From assembly GCA_017304675.1 (NCBI GenBank), contig JAFKLS010000017.1, positions 62,001 to 126,000 of the forward strand: 64,000 bases of DNA. The letters run 5' to 3'. Shown here in pieces: positions 27,561 to 35,519 of the stretch. Made by a program: the position numbers and the translations under genes. This DNA is from Sphingobacteriia bacterium. GTDB taxonomy: Bacteria > Bacteroidota > Bacteroidia > Chitinophagales > Chitinophagaceae. The notes below the pieces were generated by a model. It saw only the letters and a program-made list of their open reading frames with translations. It ran no database searches and was not told the origin of the DNA. Position 1 is the first letter of the stretch, and each line of letters starts with the position of its first letter.

Positions 27561-28723
27561 AGATCGTATTCTGGCTCAGTCTGTTCATTGTGTTTTATAC
27601 CTACCTGGGCTATGGTATTATTTTATATGCACTGGTAAAATTGAAAAGATGGTTTTCAAAATCGTCTATCTCTCATAAAGAGGTTTTCACGCCTACTTTA
27701 ACCTTAGTAGTGGCTGCTTATAATGAAGAGGATATTATTGAAGCCAAGATAAAAAACACGTTAGCATTACAGTACCCTTCAGAAAAATTAAAATTCATTT
27801 TTGTAACAGATGGCTCTACAGACAATACTCCCGAAATTATTGCAAGGCATCCCCAGATACAGTTATTACACACCCCTGAACGAAGCGGAAAAATAGCTGC
27901 AGTGCACAGGGCCATGCAACAAGTGGATACAGAAGTGGTTGTATTTACCGATGCCAATACTTTTATTAATAAAGAAGCCCTTCTAAGACTTGCCAGCCAT
28001 TATGCCGATAAACAGGTTGGTGCTGTTTCAGGAGAAAAGCGTGTAGAAATAGAAACAGCTTCAGATGCGACGGCGGGCGAAGGCATTTATTGGAAATATG
28101 AATCTACCCTTAAAAAATGGGATGCGGAATTATATTCTATTGTAGGAGCAGCAGGCGAACTATTTAGCATAAGAACCCTTTTATATGACCCCGTTGAACC
28201 TGATACGATACTGGATGATTTTATGATATCTATGAAAATTGCCATCAAAGGTTATAAGATTGCATACGAGCCCTCAGCTTATGCCATAGAATCTTCTTCT
28301 GCCAATATGCAGGAAGAGTATAAACGAAAGGTAAGAATATCAGCCGGAGGTATTCAATCCATTATCAGAACAAGGCAATTATTTAACCCATTCTTCAATC
28401 CAATATTAAGTTTTGAATATGTCAGCCATCGTGTATTACGCTGGACAATCACTCCGTTCTTTATGATCTTTTGTTTTCTTTTCAATCTCAGCATTGTTGT
28501 ACAGGGCTCAACAACATTAATCTATATGCTTTCATTCATTGCACAACTATGTTTTTATGGTGCTGCTATGGTTGGATGGTTGTTTGAAAGGAAACAGATG
28601 CGTATAAAATTATTATTCATTCCATACTATTTCTGCTTTATGAATTATTGCGTACTGGCAGGCATGAAGCGGTACTTTTTTTCCAATCAATCTGTATTAT
28701 GGGATAAAGCCAAAAGAAAATAA
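27557..28723 (+). CDS. Membrane-bound glycosyltransferase family 2 (processive-type)
   Basis: A 388-residue GT2 with an N-terminal helix (about 5-25), a catalytic domain with LTLVVAAYNEEDIIEAKI at 49-66, TDGSTDNTPE, FTDANTFINKEAL, and a VRISAGGIQSI segment replacing the classic QRxRW. Two or three C-terminal membrane helices follow (from about 295). The fold resembles cellulose/hyaluronan-synthase-like enzymes (BcsA-like), though the weak RW motif makes a processive role uncertain. It is the last gene of the plus-strand polysaccharide run and is followed by a terminator. Confidence 0.87.
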   Translation: MKIVFWLSLFIVFYTYLGYGIILYALVKLKRWFSKSSISHKEVFTPTLTLVVAAYNEEDIIEAKIKNTLALQYPSEKLKFIFVTDGSTDNTPEIIARHPQIQLLHTPERSGKIAAVHRAMQQVDTEVVVFTDANTFINKEALLRLASHYADKQVGAVSGEKRVEIETASDATAGEGIYWKYESTLKKWDAELYSIVGAAGELFSIRTLLYDPVEPDTILDDFMISMKIAIKGYKIAYEPSAYAIESSSANMQEEYKRKVRISAGGIQSIIRTRQLFNPFFNPILSFEYVSHRVLRWTITPFFMIFCFLFNLSIVVQGSTTLIYMLSFIAQLCFYGAAMVGWLFERKQMRIKLLFIPYYFCFMNYCVLAGMKRYFFSNQSVLWDKAKRK

Positions 28724-28755
28724 AAGCCTTTGCTTAAGTGCAGCCAGGGCTTTTA
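28721..28755. terminator. Bidirectional terminator at the end of the polysaccharide cluster
   Basis: TAAAAGCC (28721-28728) pairs with GGCTTTTA (28748-28755) around a 19-nt loop. It sits between convergent genes ending at 28723 and 28776. The T tracts on both sides are only four bases long, so strength is uncertain. Confidence 0.65.
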
Positions 28756-28775
28756 CAGTGCAATTTGTTGTATAC

Positions 28776-30125
28776 TTAATACTTGAATGGTTTGCCATTT
28801 ACCATTACTTCCTGTGTTGCTTCATCAAAAGTTGCTTTATATCCTGTACGTACTGCAGCGTTGGCCATAATGGTTGCAATGGAATGATAATAGCCTGCTT
28901 CTACAGGGGCATTAGGCTGCTTTCTGCTTCTTACACATTCCATCCAATTCCTAATATGATTAGAAGTTAACACATCGCCACCGGTATTGGCAGATGCAAC
29001 AACTTTTTCTGCAACATCCGATAAATTTATTTCAGGCAAAAGGTTAGGCTTCATGTTCATGGCAGCAGCCATATTGGCCGTTAATCCGCCCTTAGGAGAA
29101 ATTTTATTTGTAATCAGATTAAGCTCTCCGCCGTTAGCATAGTAAATTTCGGCAGGTGTTTCATCTCCATTATGCATTCTGGAAGAAAACACTACCTGAA
29201 ATTGATGGTCGTCTTTGCCGTATTCGAATACTGCTGTAGTGGTATCCCAATTCTTTCTTCCGTCTTTCCAGAAATAAACGCCTCCGTTTGCCACCACTGA
29301 TATGGGATGCTTAAGGCCGCTAAACCAATGTACGGTATCTATCTGGTGGCTCATCCATTGGCCCGGCATTCCTGATGAATAAGGCCAGAACAACCTGTAT
29401 TCAAGGTATTTTCTTGCATCAAAATTTTCGAAAGGCCTGTTCATGATAAATCTCCTCCAATCGGTATCTTCTTCTTTCAATTGTGCAACGAGTGCCGGCC
29501 TGCGCCAACGGCCCGGTTGATTTACGTTCCAGGTTAATTCAACCATTGTAATATCTCCAAACTTTCCTTGCTGAATAAAATTAGCAGCAGCCTTATAATT
29601 CTGCCCGCTTCTTCTCTGCGATCCGATTTGAATGATCCTGTCTGATGATTTGATGATCCGAAGAGCATTGCGGTTATCTTCCATTGTTTCTGCAAAAGGT
29701 TTTTCCACGTAAGCATCGCATCCTCCTTTAACCGCTTCAATTGCATGCAATGCATGTTGAAAATCGGCTGTGCTGATCAATACCGCATCTACTGTTTCAG
29801 CATTATACAGGTCTTCATTGTTTCTATAGCCGATAATATTGTGCTGCATTTTGTCTTTCAAAAAAGTTACTCCTTCCTCTCTCCTTTTCTTCCATATATC
29901 GGAAACAGCTACAATATCAAAATTCAATTCTTTATAATGGTTCATAAAGCAGGGGAGGTGCGAACCACGGAAACGGTCTGAAAAACCGATAACACCTACC
30001 CGTACTCTATCGTTGGCACCGATAATATTGTTGTAACTTTTTGCAGTCCATGCAACTTTAGACAACATGATACCGGCTCCTGCCATTGCTGATTGTTTAA
30101 TAAACAGCCTTCTTGTTTTTTTCAT
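28776..30125 (-). CDS. Gfo/Idh/MocA family oxidoreductase with Tat-like signal
   Basis: A 449-residue NAD(P)-dependent sugar oxidoreductase. It starts MKKTRRLFIKQSAMAGAG, a twin-arginine-like signal followed by a hydrophobic stretch. The nucleotide-binding part has RVRVGVIGFSDRFRGSH, and the catalytic-region motif EKPFAETMED lies near residue 113. The family oxidises sugars at various carbons. The start is ATG 30125; an earlier ATG adds an unrelated head. It ends a three-gene minus-strand operon after a DUF1080 protein and an alcohol dehydrogenase, which points to oxidation of a glycoside, possibly to a 3-keto form, in the periplasm. Confidence 0.9.
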   Translation of the reverse strand: MKKTRRLFIKQSAMAGAGIMLSKVAWTAKSYNNIIGANDRVRVGVIGFSDRFRGSHLPCFMNHYKELNFDIVAVSDIWKKRREEGVTFLKDKMQHNIIGYRNNEDLYNAETVDAVLISTADFQHALHAIEAVKGGCDAYVEKPFAETMEDNRNALRIIKSSDRIIQIGSQRRSGQNYKAAANFIQQGKFGDITMVELTWNVNQPGRWRRPALVAQLKEEDTDWRRFIMNRPFENFDARKYLEYRLFWPYSSGMPGQWMSHQIDTVHWFSGLKHPISVVANGGVYFWKDGRKNWDTTTAVFEYGKDDHQFQVVFSSRMHNGDETPAEIYYANGGELNLITNKISPKGGLTANMAAAMNMKPNLLPEINLSDVAEKVVASANTGGDVLTSNHIRNWMECVRSRKQPNAPVEAGYYHSIATIMANAAVRTGYKATFDEATQEVMVNGKPFKY

Positions 30126-30198
30126 ACAAACAATTTTTGAGAGGTGAATGATGCTATAAAACAAAACGGTTTTAAAGACCCATCCGCATTTACTGAAA

Positions 30199-31554
30199 TT
30201 ATTGAAGCTCCTGTATTTTTATGCTTCTGAAAGAAACTTCGTTGCCATGGTCCTGCAAAAGAATATGCCCTGCATAAGCCATTCCAAAATTATTCCATTG
30301 CGCATATTTACTTCTTGCCACCAGTGCATAGTAATATTGCGTGCCGCGTTGATAGGTTAACATCTTCCACCCGTTTAACCAATGTTCAATTACGCCATCA
30401 GGATATACCACAAGCATGCCACGGTTCCATTCACCTACTTTTCTTCTGGCTCTTGGTTCTTTAGCGGAAGGAATCAGGTCGTACAAAGAAGCCAGTGTTC
30501 TGTTTCCAATACTACCCAGTTTTGCATCCGGATGTTTGTCATCATCCAATATCTGGTATTCCAATCCAATGGCAGAACCAGAATTGTGTTCACTTTCTGT
30601 TACAAAATATTTTACACCGCTATTAGCACCAGGGGTTATTTTAAACTCGAATTGAAGTACGAATGCATGGTATTCTTTTTCCGTAATGATATCGCCTCCA
30701 TTGGCAGATTCATTGCCTTCAGCACCCAAAACAGTGAGTTCACCATTTTCTACCTTCCAACCCTTTTCAGGAAAAGTTGTTTTATACGCTCCTCTCCAGC
30801 CTTTTGTGCTTACACCATCGAATAATAAATTTACTCCATTGTTCTTTTCTTGTTGTGAGAGATTATTAGGCAATAAATTCACAACAAAAATTTTATCTAA
30901 AGGAGAAGGCTTTAAATTTTGGGTTTGAATGCGAATGTTTTTCCAATAAATCTTTTTACCTGCTTCTTCCGGTTTACCAACCTGGTGTACTTGTAAGGCA
31001 ATAAAGCCCTTTGCTGTCATATCATCTACCAGGTTAGCAGCAGGCCTGCCATTTAAAAAAGTGCGCATAGAGGAACCGATGCATTCAATTCTTGCCTTGT
31101 TCCACTGATGCAGTTGAAACGAAGTTTTTACTGCGGGATTATAATCCATCGGGTATAACCAGTCTCTTCTCGCTTCATCGTAAATGCCGGCTGTCCAGGC
31201 ACGTGCAGAAGGATCTATTTCGTATTGATAGCCGTGCACCCTGCCATTGTTATATGCTGCATTGCTTTCGCTCCTGAACTGAACACCCGAATTCATATTA
31301 TCGTCTAACTTAAATTCAAATTCCAGAATAAAATCACCATACTCTTTTTCTGTTGCGAGAAAAGAATTGGGTTCGCCGTAAACAGTAGTACCCACCAGCA
31401 TTCCATTAACCGCTTCAAATTTTGCATGGCCGTTCAATACATGCCATCCTTTTAAATCTTTACCGTTAAAAAGCGGTATCCATTCATTGCTTTGAGCGGT
31501 GGCAATTGTTGTTACGAATAAGAAAAAAGCAAGCAAACGTTTTTGTAATATCAT
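30199..31554 (-). CDS. Exported protein with two DUF1080 (3-keto-disaccharide hydrolase-type) domains
   Basis: A 451-residue protein with a signal peptide (about 1-21, cutting near ATAQS). Domain 1 (about 24-210) has EWIPLFNGKDLKGWHV, EFKLDDNMNSGVQFRS and HQVGKPEEAGKKIYWKNIRI. Domain 2 (about 240-450) has GVNLLFDGVSTKGWR, EFKITPGANSGVKYF and LGSIGNRTLASLYDLI. DUF1080 proteins are concanavalin-like folds. From general knowledge, members are linked to hydrolysis of 3-keto-glycosides made by Gfo/Idh enzymes. The gene starts 2 bp after the alcohol dehydrogenase stop and lies 73 bp before the Gfo/Idh gene. Confidence 0.88.
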   Translation of the reverse strand: MILQKRLLAFFLFVTTIATAQSNEWIPLFNGKDLKGWHVLNGHAKFEAVNGMLVGTTVYGEPNSFLATEKEYGDFILEFEFKLDDNMNSGVQFRSESNAAYNNGRVHGYQYEIDPSARAWTAGIYDEARRDWLYPMDYNPAVKTSFQLHQWNKARIECIGSSMRTFLNGRPAANLVDDMTAKGFIALQVHQVGKPEEAGKKIYWKNIRIQTQNLKPSPLDKIFVVNLLPNNLSQQEKNNGVNLLFDGVSTKGWRGAYKTTFPEKGWKVENGELTVLGAEGNESANGGDIITEKEYHAFVLQFEFKITPGANSGVKYFVTESEHNSGSAIGLEYQILDDDKHPDAKLGSIGNRTLASLYDLIPSAKEPRARRKVGEWNRGMLVVYPDGVIEHWLNGWKMLTYQRGTQYYYALVARSKYAQWNNFGMAYAGHILLQDHGNEVSFRSIKIQELQ

Positions 31555-31556
31555 GG

Positions 31557-32606
31557 TTATTGGTTTAAAGATGCAATGTCTATTACGAATCTGTATTTCA
31601 CATCTCCCTTCAACATACGTTCGTACGCCTCATTTATTTGTTGAATAGGGATTAATTCAACTTCGGCAACAATATTATGTTCCGCACAGAAATCGAGCAT
31701 ATCCTGTGTTTCTTTAATACCACCTATCATTGAGCCGGTAACGCTTCTCCTGTTTGTAATAAGTGAGAAAGGAGATACTTTAGGCTCTTCCTGCGGCAAA
31801 CCCACTACCAGGAGGCGTCCATCCAAATCGAGCAGGTTAAGATAAGGTGTAAAATCGTGGTTGGCAGAAACCGCATCGAGTAACACATTAAAATAACCTT
31901 CATAATCCCTCATTCTGTCTTTGTTTGAAGAAACAAGGAATTTATGAGCGCCCAATTTTTTTGCATCCTGTTCTTTTGAAGGAGTAGTGCTAATTACTGT
32001 TACTTCTGCACCAAATGCCACTGCAAATTTTACGGCCATATGCCCCAGGCCGCCTAAGCCAATTACACCAACCTTTGTTCCTTTACCAACATTGGCATAC
32101 CGTAAGGGAGAATATGTGGTAATGCCCGCACATAGCAAAGGCGCTACGGCTTCCAGGTTTAATTTATCAGATACTTTCAATACATAATGCTCATCTACCA
32201 CAATATGGTTTGAGTAACCACCCTGGGCTATTGTTTTGCCATCTCTTTCAATGGTATTATATGTTCCTGTCATTCCTTCCACACAATAATTTTCCAGGTC
32301 TCTTTTGCAATTCTTGCATTCCCGGCAGCTATCTACCATTACACCAACACCAACTGTATCTCCTGCTTTGAATTTGGTTACTTTATTACCAACTTCCACT
32401 ACTTTTCCAACAATTTCGTGGCCCGGAACCATAGGGTAAATAGAGCCGCCCCACTCGTCTCTTGCCTGGTGAAGATCTGAGTGGCAAACACCGCAAAATA
32501 GAATTTCAACATGCACATCGTGTTCCTTCACATTTCTTCGGAAGAACTCGAATGGTGCCAGTGGTGTAGACTTATTATAAGCTGCATATGCTTTGCTTGC
32601 TATCAT
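31557..32606 (-). CDS. Zinc-dependent NAD(P)-binding alcohol dehydrogenase
   Basis: A 349-residue medium-chain dehydrogenase of the cinnamyl-alcohol dehydrogenase/YahK type. Catalytic zinc residues lie in CGVCHSDLHQ (about 37-46) and GHEIVGKVVEVG. The structural zinc set is in CRECKNCKRDLENYC. The dinucleotide site is GVIGLGGLGHMAVKFA. It reduces or oxidises aldehydes and alcohols in the cytoplasm. It is the first gene of the three-gene operon with DUF1080 and Gfo/Idh and diverges from the first small sorting-type protein. A role in handling sugar aldehydes from that operon is an inference. Confidence 0.92.
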   Translation of the reverse strand: MIASKAYAAYNKSTPLAPFEFFRRNVKEHDVHVEILFCGVCHSDLHQARDEWGGSIYPMVPGHEIVGKVVEVGNKVTKFKAGDTVGVGVMVDSCRECKNCKRDLENYCVEGMTGTYNTIERDGKTIAQGGYSNHIVVDEHYVLKVSDKLNLEAVAPLLCAGITTYSPLRYANVGKGTKVGVIGLGGLGHMAVKFAVAFGAEVTVISTTPSKEQDAKKLGAHKFLVSSNKDRMRDYEGYFNVLLDAVSANHDFTPYLNLLDLDGRLLVVGLPQEEPKVSPFSLITNRRSVTGSMIGGIKETQDMLDFCAEHNIVAEVELIPIQQINEAYERMLKGDVKYRFVIDIASLNQ

Positions 32607-32820
32607 TGGAATTTTTTTTTGGGTGATGAAGCTAAAAAAATAAACTGATATCCGTACCCATATTCTTTGTTTCGAAAAACTTTTAATACTGACTTAATTT
32701 AAAAAGTCGCCCGGGTTATTTACCCTCTTAAAAGGGGGATTTTCTCAATGTATATATTCTTCAAAACGAATTAATTTAAATTAATATTTATTTGTTATAC
32801 CGCATTAAAAAACAAAAGCA

Positions 32821-33018
32821 ATGAAATTTCACACAAAAATCATTTGGGCAATTTACCTTTTAACAGCAGGCTTTACGAGGTTAAAAGCTGAGCCAACTAT
32901 ACCTTATGAAGACCCCGATGCCCCTATTAACGGCGGGTTTTGCCTTTTACTTACAACAGCAATAGGATTTGTGTACAGCAAGTATATAACCAATAAGAAA
33001 GTGCATACACCGGTTTAG
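32821..33018 (+). CDS. Small putative sorting-signal protein (DAPINGG type), copy 1
   Basis: A 65-residue protein: signal-peptide-like N-terminus (about 1-23), a short linker, the motif DPDAPINGG at 31-39, a short hydrophobic stretch (FCLLLTTAIGFVYSKY) and a basic tail. It is a clear homologue of the two small proteins at 35304-35495 and 38211-38396. Layout and motif resemble tripartite C-terminal sorting signals (motif, short membrane helix, basic end). From memory a Bacteroidota family called PID-CTERM has this form, but I could not check it. It lies 47 bp before a histidine kinase gene and may share its transcript. Confidence 0.75.
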   Translation: MKFHTKIIWAIYLLTAGFTRLKAEPTIPYEDPDAPINGGFCLLLTTAIGFVYSKYITNKKVHTPV

Positions 33019-33065
33019 GGACAGCCTGGCATTACCCGATAGGGAATTGCCATTACATTTGCTGC

Positions 33066-34283
33066 ATGAAGTTAAAATATCCTATCCCCGTTAATGAAAC
33101 AGAAAGAGTATGGGAGCTTTCTGAATTTGATATTGATTATACAGAAGTAGCTTATCTTTTTAAAGACATTACGAAACTGGCAGCCAAAATTGCGGGTACA
33201 GAAATTTCATTAATTAACTTAATTGATACATATACGCAATGGACCATTGCCAACTACGGCATGCCGCTGGAACAGATGGAGCGGGAAGAGTCTGTTTGCC
33301 AGTATACCATTGCAACACCTGAACAATTTGAAGTGAAACGGCTTTCAGCAGATGAGCGGTTCTCAAGCAAATTTTATGTATCGGGCGAACCAAAACTTGA
33401 TTATTATTTTGGCATTCCTCTTGTTACCAGTAACGGATACAGTCTTGGAGCGCTATGTGTTTTAGATAAAAAGCAGAAAGATATTTCTCCTGAAAAAGTT
33501 GAGTTATTAAAAATAGTGGCTAAGGAAATAGTAAACAGGCTCATCAGTTTAAAAACAATACAGGAATTAAAATCAAAAGTATCCACAGCAAGTGATGTAC
33601 AGAAAAAGATAGCACATGATATAAGAGGGCCTTTGGGAGGCATTATCAGCTTAACGGAGATCATAAAAGAAAGAGGCGATAATAATAAGCTGGAGCAAGT
33701 GCTCGATTTTATCAGTATGATTAATAAAGCAGGCCATTCTTTACTGGAACTGGCAACAGAAATATTAACTACAGAAGATAAAATAAGCGCAGAAACCAAT
33801 CAAACCAAAGACAATCAGTTAAACCTCGTACAATTCAAAGAAAAGCTGGAAAGGCTTTATATTCCACAGGCTACCAATAAAAATATCCACTTCCGCGTGG
33901 TTATACAAACAGATAACATTGGCACATTATTCCCTAAAAACAGGCTTTTGCAAATTGCCGGTAACCTCATCACCAATGCCATAAAATTTACTCCCGAACA
34001 AGGTAATGTAACGGTAGCGCTTTCTTTATCTAACACGGATGTAATAAATAAGTTACAGATAGTTGTTTCAGACACAGGAATTGGTTTAAGTGAACAGGAT
34101 AAAAATGTTATACTGCAAGGCAGAAAGTCTTCTACCGAAGGTACAGATGGAGAAACGGGTTACGGCTTTGGGTTAAACCTGGTAAAGCACCTCGTAGATA
34201 AATTAAACGGGGAAATGAAAATAGAATCTACCCAAAATTCTGGAACAAGTTTTATTATTGATTTGCCAATGGTTACCAGTTAA
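33066..34283 (+). CDS. Soluble GAF-domain sensor histidine kinase
   Basis: A 405-residue kinase with no membrane helix. A GAF domain covers about 25-160 (LINLIDTYTQWTIANYG, YFGIPLVTSNGYSLGALCVL). The dimerisation helix has His184 in KKIAHDIRGPLGG. The ATP-binding part has NLITNAIKFTP (N box), DTGIGL (G1) and GYGFGLNLVKHL (G2). No response regulator is adjacent. It senses some small cytoplasmic ligand. It stands behind small protein 1 and converges, with a 7-bp gap, on the LacI regulator gene. Confidence 0.92.
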   Translation: MKLKYPIPVNETERVWELSEFDIDYTEVAYLFKDITKLAAKIAGTEISLINLIDTYTQWTIANYGMPLEQMEREESVCQYTIATPEQFEVKRLSADERFSSKFYVSGEPKLDYYFGIPLVTSNGYSLGALCVLDKKQKDISPEKVELLKIVAKEIVNRLISLKTIQELKSKVSTASDVQKKIAHDIRGPLGGIISLTEIIKERGDNNKLEQVLDFISMINKAGHSLLELATEILTTEDKISAETNQTKDNQLNLVQFKEKLERLYIPQATNKNIHFRVVIQTDNIGTLFPKNRLLQIAGNLITNAIKFTPEQGNVTVALSLSNTDVINKLQIVVSDTGIGLSEQDKNVILQGRKSSTEGTDGETGYGFGLNLVKHLVDKLNGEMKIESTQNSGTSFIIDLPMVTS

Positions 34284-34290
34284 TGCAGCA

Positions 34291-35274
34291 TTAATATAAG
34301 ATTGTTGAAGGCAGAATATAGTTTGGTTTTAGTAACTTTTTTTTCTTAATAAGTGTAAGCAGTATTTCGGTAGACATTTTTCCCATATCGAAAGAAGGCA
34401 TAGAAACAATAGGCATATTGGGCATGAACAGGTGAATATAGGGGTGATTGGTGAAACTGATAATGGCAATATCGTCGGGTACTTTTATATTCAATTCGGT
34501 ACAAACCTTATAAAGCTCCATTGTATATCTTTCCACTGTAGAAAAGAAGGCTGATTTATTTTTTCTGTTTTGTAACAGTATTTTAAATTTTTTGTAGGCA
34601 GATGCTTCATCTTCAAACATTAATATTTTTTTAGGGTCGAATGCAATTTTGTTGTGAGACAAAGCTGTTTTATAACCCATCAGGCGTTCCGCTGTTACTG
34701 ATATTTTTTCACTGATGCCCACAAAAAATACATCGGTACATTCTTTTAAAATAGCATCGGTAGCTTCAATGCTTACTTCAAAATTATTAGTGGTAACATA
34801 AGGTATGGGCAACTCTTTCAGAAACCTATCGAAAAAAACCACCGGTATCTTTTCATTCAGTTTCATAATATGTTCAATAGCACCATTTTTATTAGAGGAG
34901 CAGGCAGACAATACCCCATCTACAATACCGCTTTCCAGTTGGTTGAATATTTGCTTTTCAGTTTCCAACTGATCATTCGTTTGAAAGATCATCAGGTTAT
35001 AGCCATTTTTGTGCAATACCTCTTCAATACCCCTTAAAGACAATGTAAAAAAACTGTTTGCAATATCAGGAACCAATACAGCAATGGTTTTGGTTTTCAT
35101 GTTGCGCAAACTACGGGCATGCGGATTTGGCTGGAATTTAATTTTCTTAATATATGAGTTGATCTTTTTCTTTACCGGTTCACTTATCTGGTGGCTGTCA
35201 TTCATAGCCCTTGACACGGTGGAGACAGAAACCCCAAACTTTTTGGCGATTATTTTCTGATTAATTTTCTGCAT
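34291..35274 (-). CDS. LacI family transcriptional regulator
   Basis: A 327-residue regulator. The N-terminal HTH reads KKFGVSVSTVSRAMNDS (about 11-27) with the hinge-like NPHARSLR at about 51-58. The periplasmic-binding-protein-like core begins AVLVPDIANSFFTLSLRGIEE, and the tail is IVSMPSFDMGKMSTEILL. It is the last gene of the minus-strand run holding the two T9SS proteins and two small proteins, 29 bp after small protein 2. It probably controls that run in response to a carbohydrate; the effector is unknown. Confidence 0.92.
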   Translation of the reverse strand: MQKINQKIIAKKFGVSVSTVSRAMNDSHQISEPVKKKINSYIKKIKFQPNPHARSLRNMKTKTIAVLVPDIANSFFTLSLRGIEEVLHKNGYNLMIFQTNDQLETEKQIFNQLESGIVDGVLSACSSNKNGAIEHIMKLNEKIPVVFFDRFLKELPIPYVTTNNFEVSIEATDAILKECTDVFFVGISEKISVTAERLMGYKTALSHNKIAFDPKKILMFEDEASAYKKFKILLQNRKNKSAFFSTVERYTMELYKVCTELNIKVPDDIAIISFTNHPYIHLFMPNMPIVSMPSFDMGKMSTEILLTLIKKKKLLKPNYILPSTILY

Positions 35275-35303
35275 CTTAAAAACACAAATTAATCAATTCC
35301 GGT

Positions 35304-35495
35304 TCACAATTTTTCTATTTTTATTGAATTCTTTTGGCCTCTCCGCTTTAGAGTGTACCCAATTCCGGCAACTACCAATGTGGCCAACCCTCCATCAACA
35401 GGTGCATCAGGATCTCCACCGGGGGAAGACGGGCCTGCTTTACAAACAGACATATAAAAGCCAAACATCAAAAGCACATATATCTTCTTACACAC
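35304..35495 (-). CDS. Small putative sorting-signal protein (DAPVDGG type), copy 2
   Basis: A 63-residue homologue of the 65- and 61-residue proteins nearby. The signal peptide is about 1-20 (KKIYVLLMFGFYMSVCKA), the motif DPDAPVDGG is at 28-36, then LATLVVAGIGYTL and a basic tail from Lys50 (KRRGQKNS). The start codon is GTG; no ATG gives a signal of proper length. It follows the large T9SS protein gene by 24 bp and precedes lacI by 29 bp. The proteins share no other domain, so their job likely lies in the motif and membrane stretch. Confidence 0.75.
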   Translation of the reverse strand: MCKKIYVLLMFGFYMSVCKAGPSSPGGDPDAPVDGGLATLVVAGIGYTLKRRGQKNSIKIEKL

Positions 35496-35519
35496 TTTCT
35501 TATGATTTTTTTTTACGGG

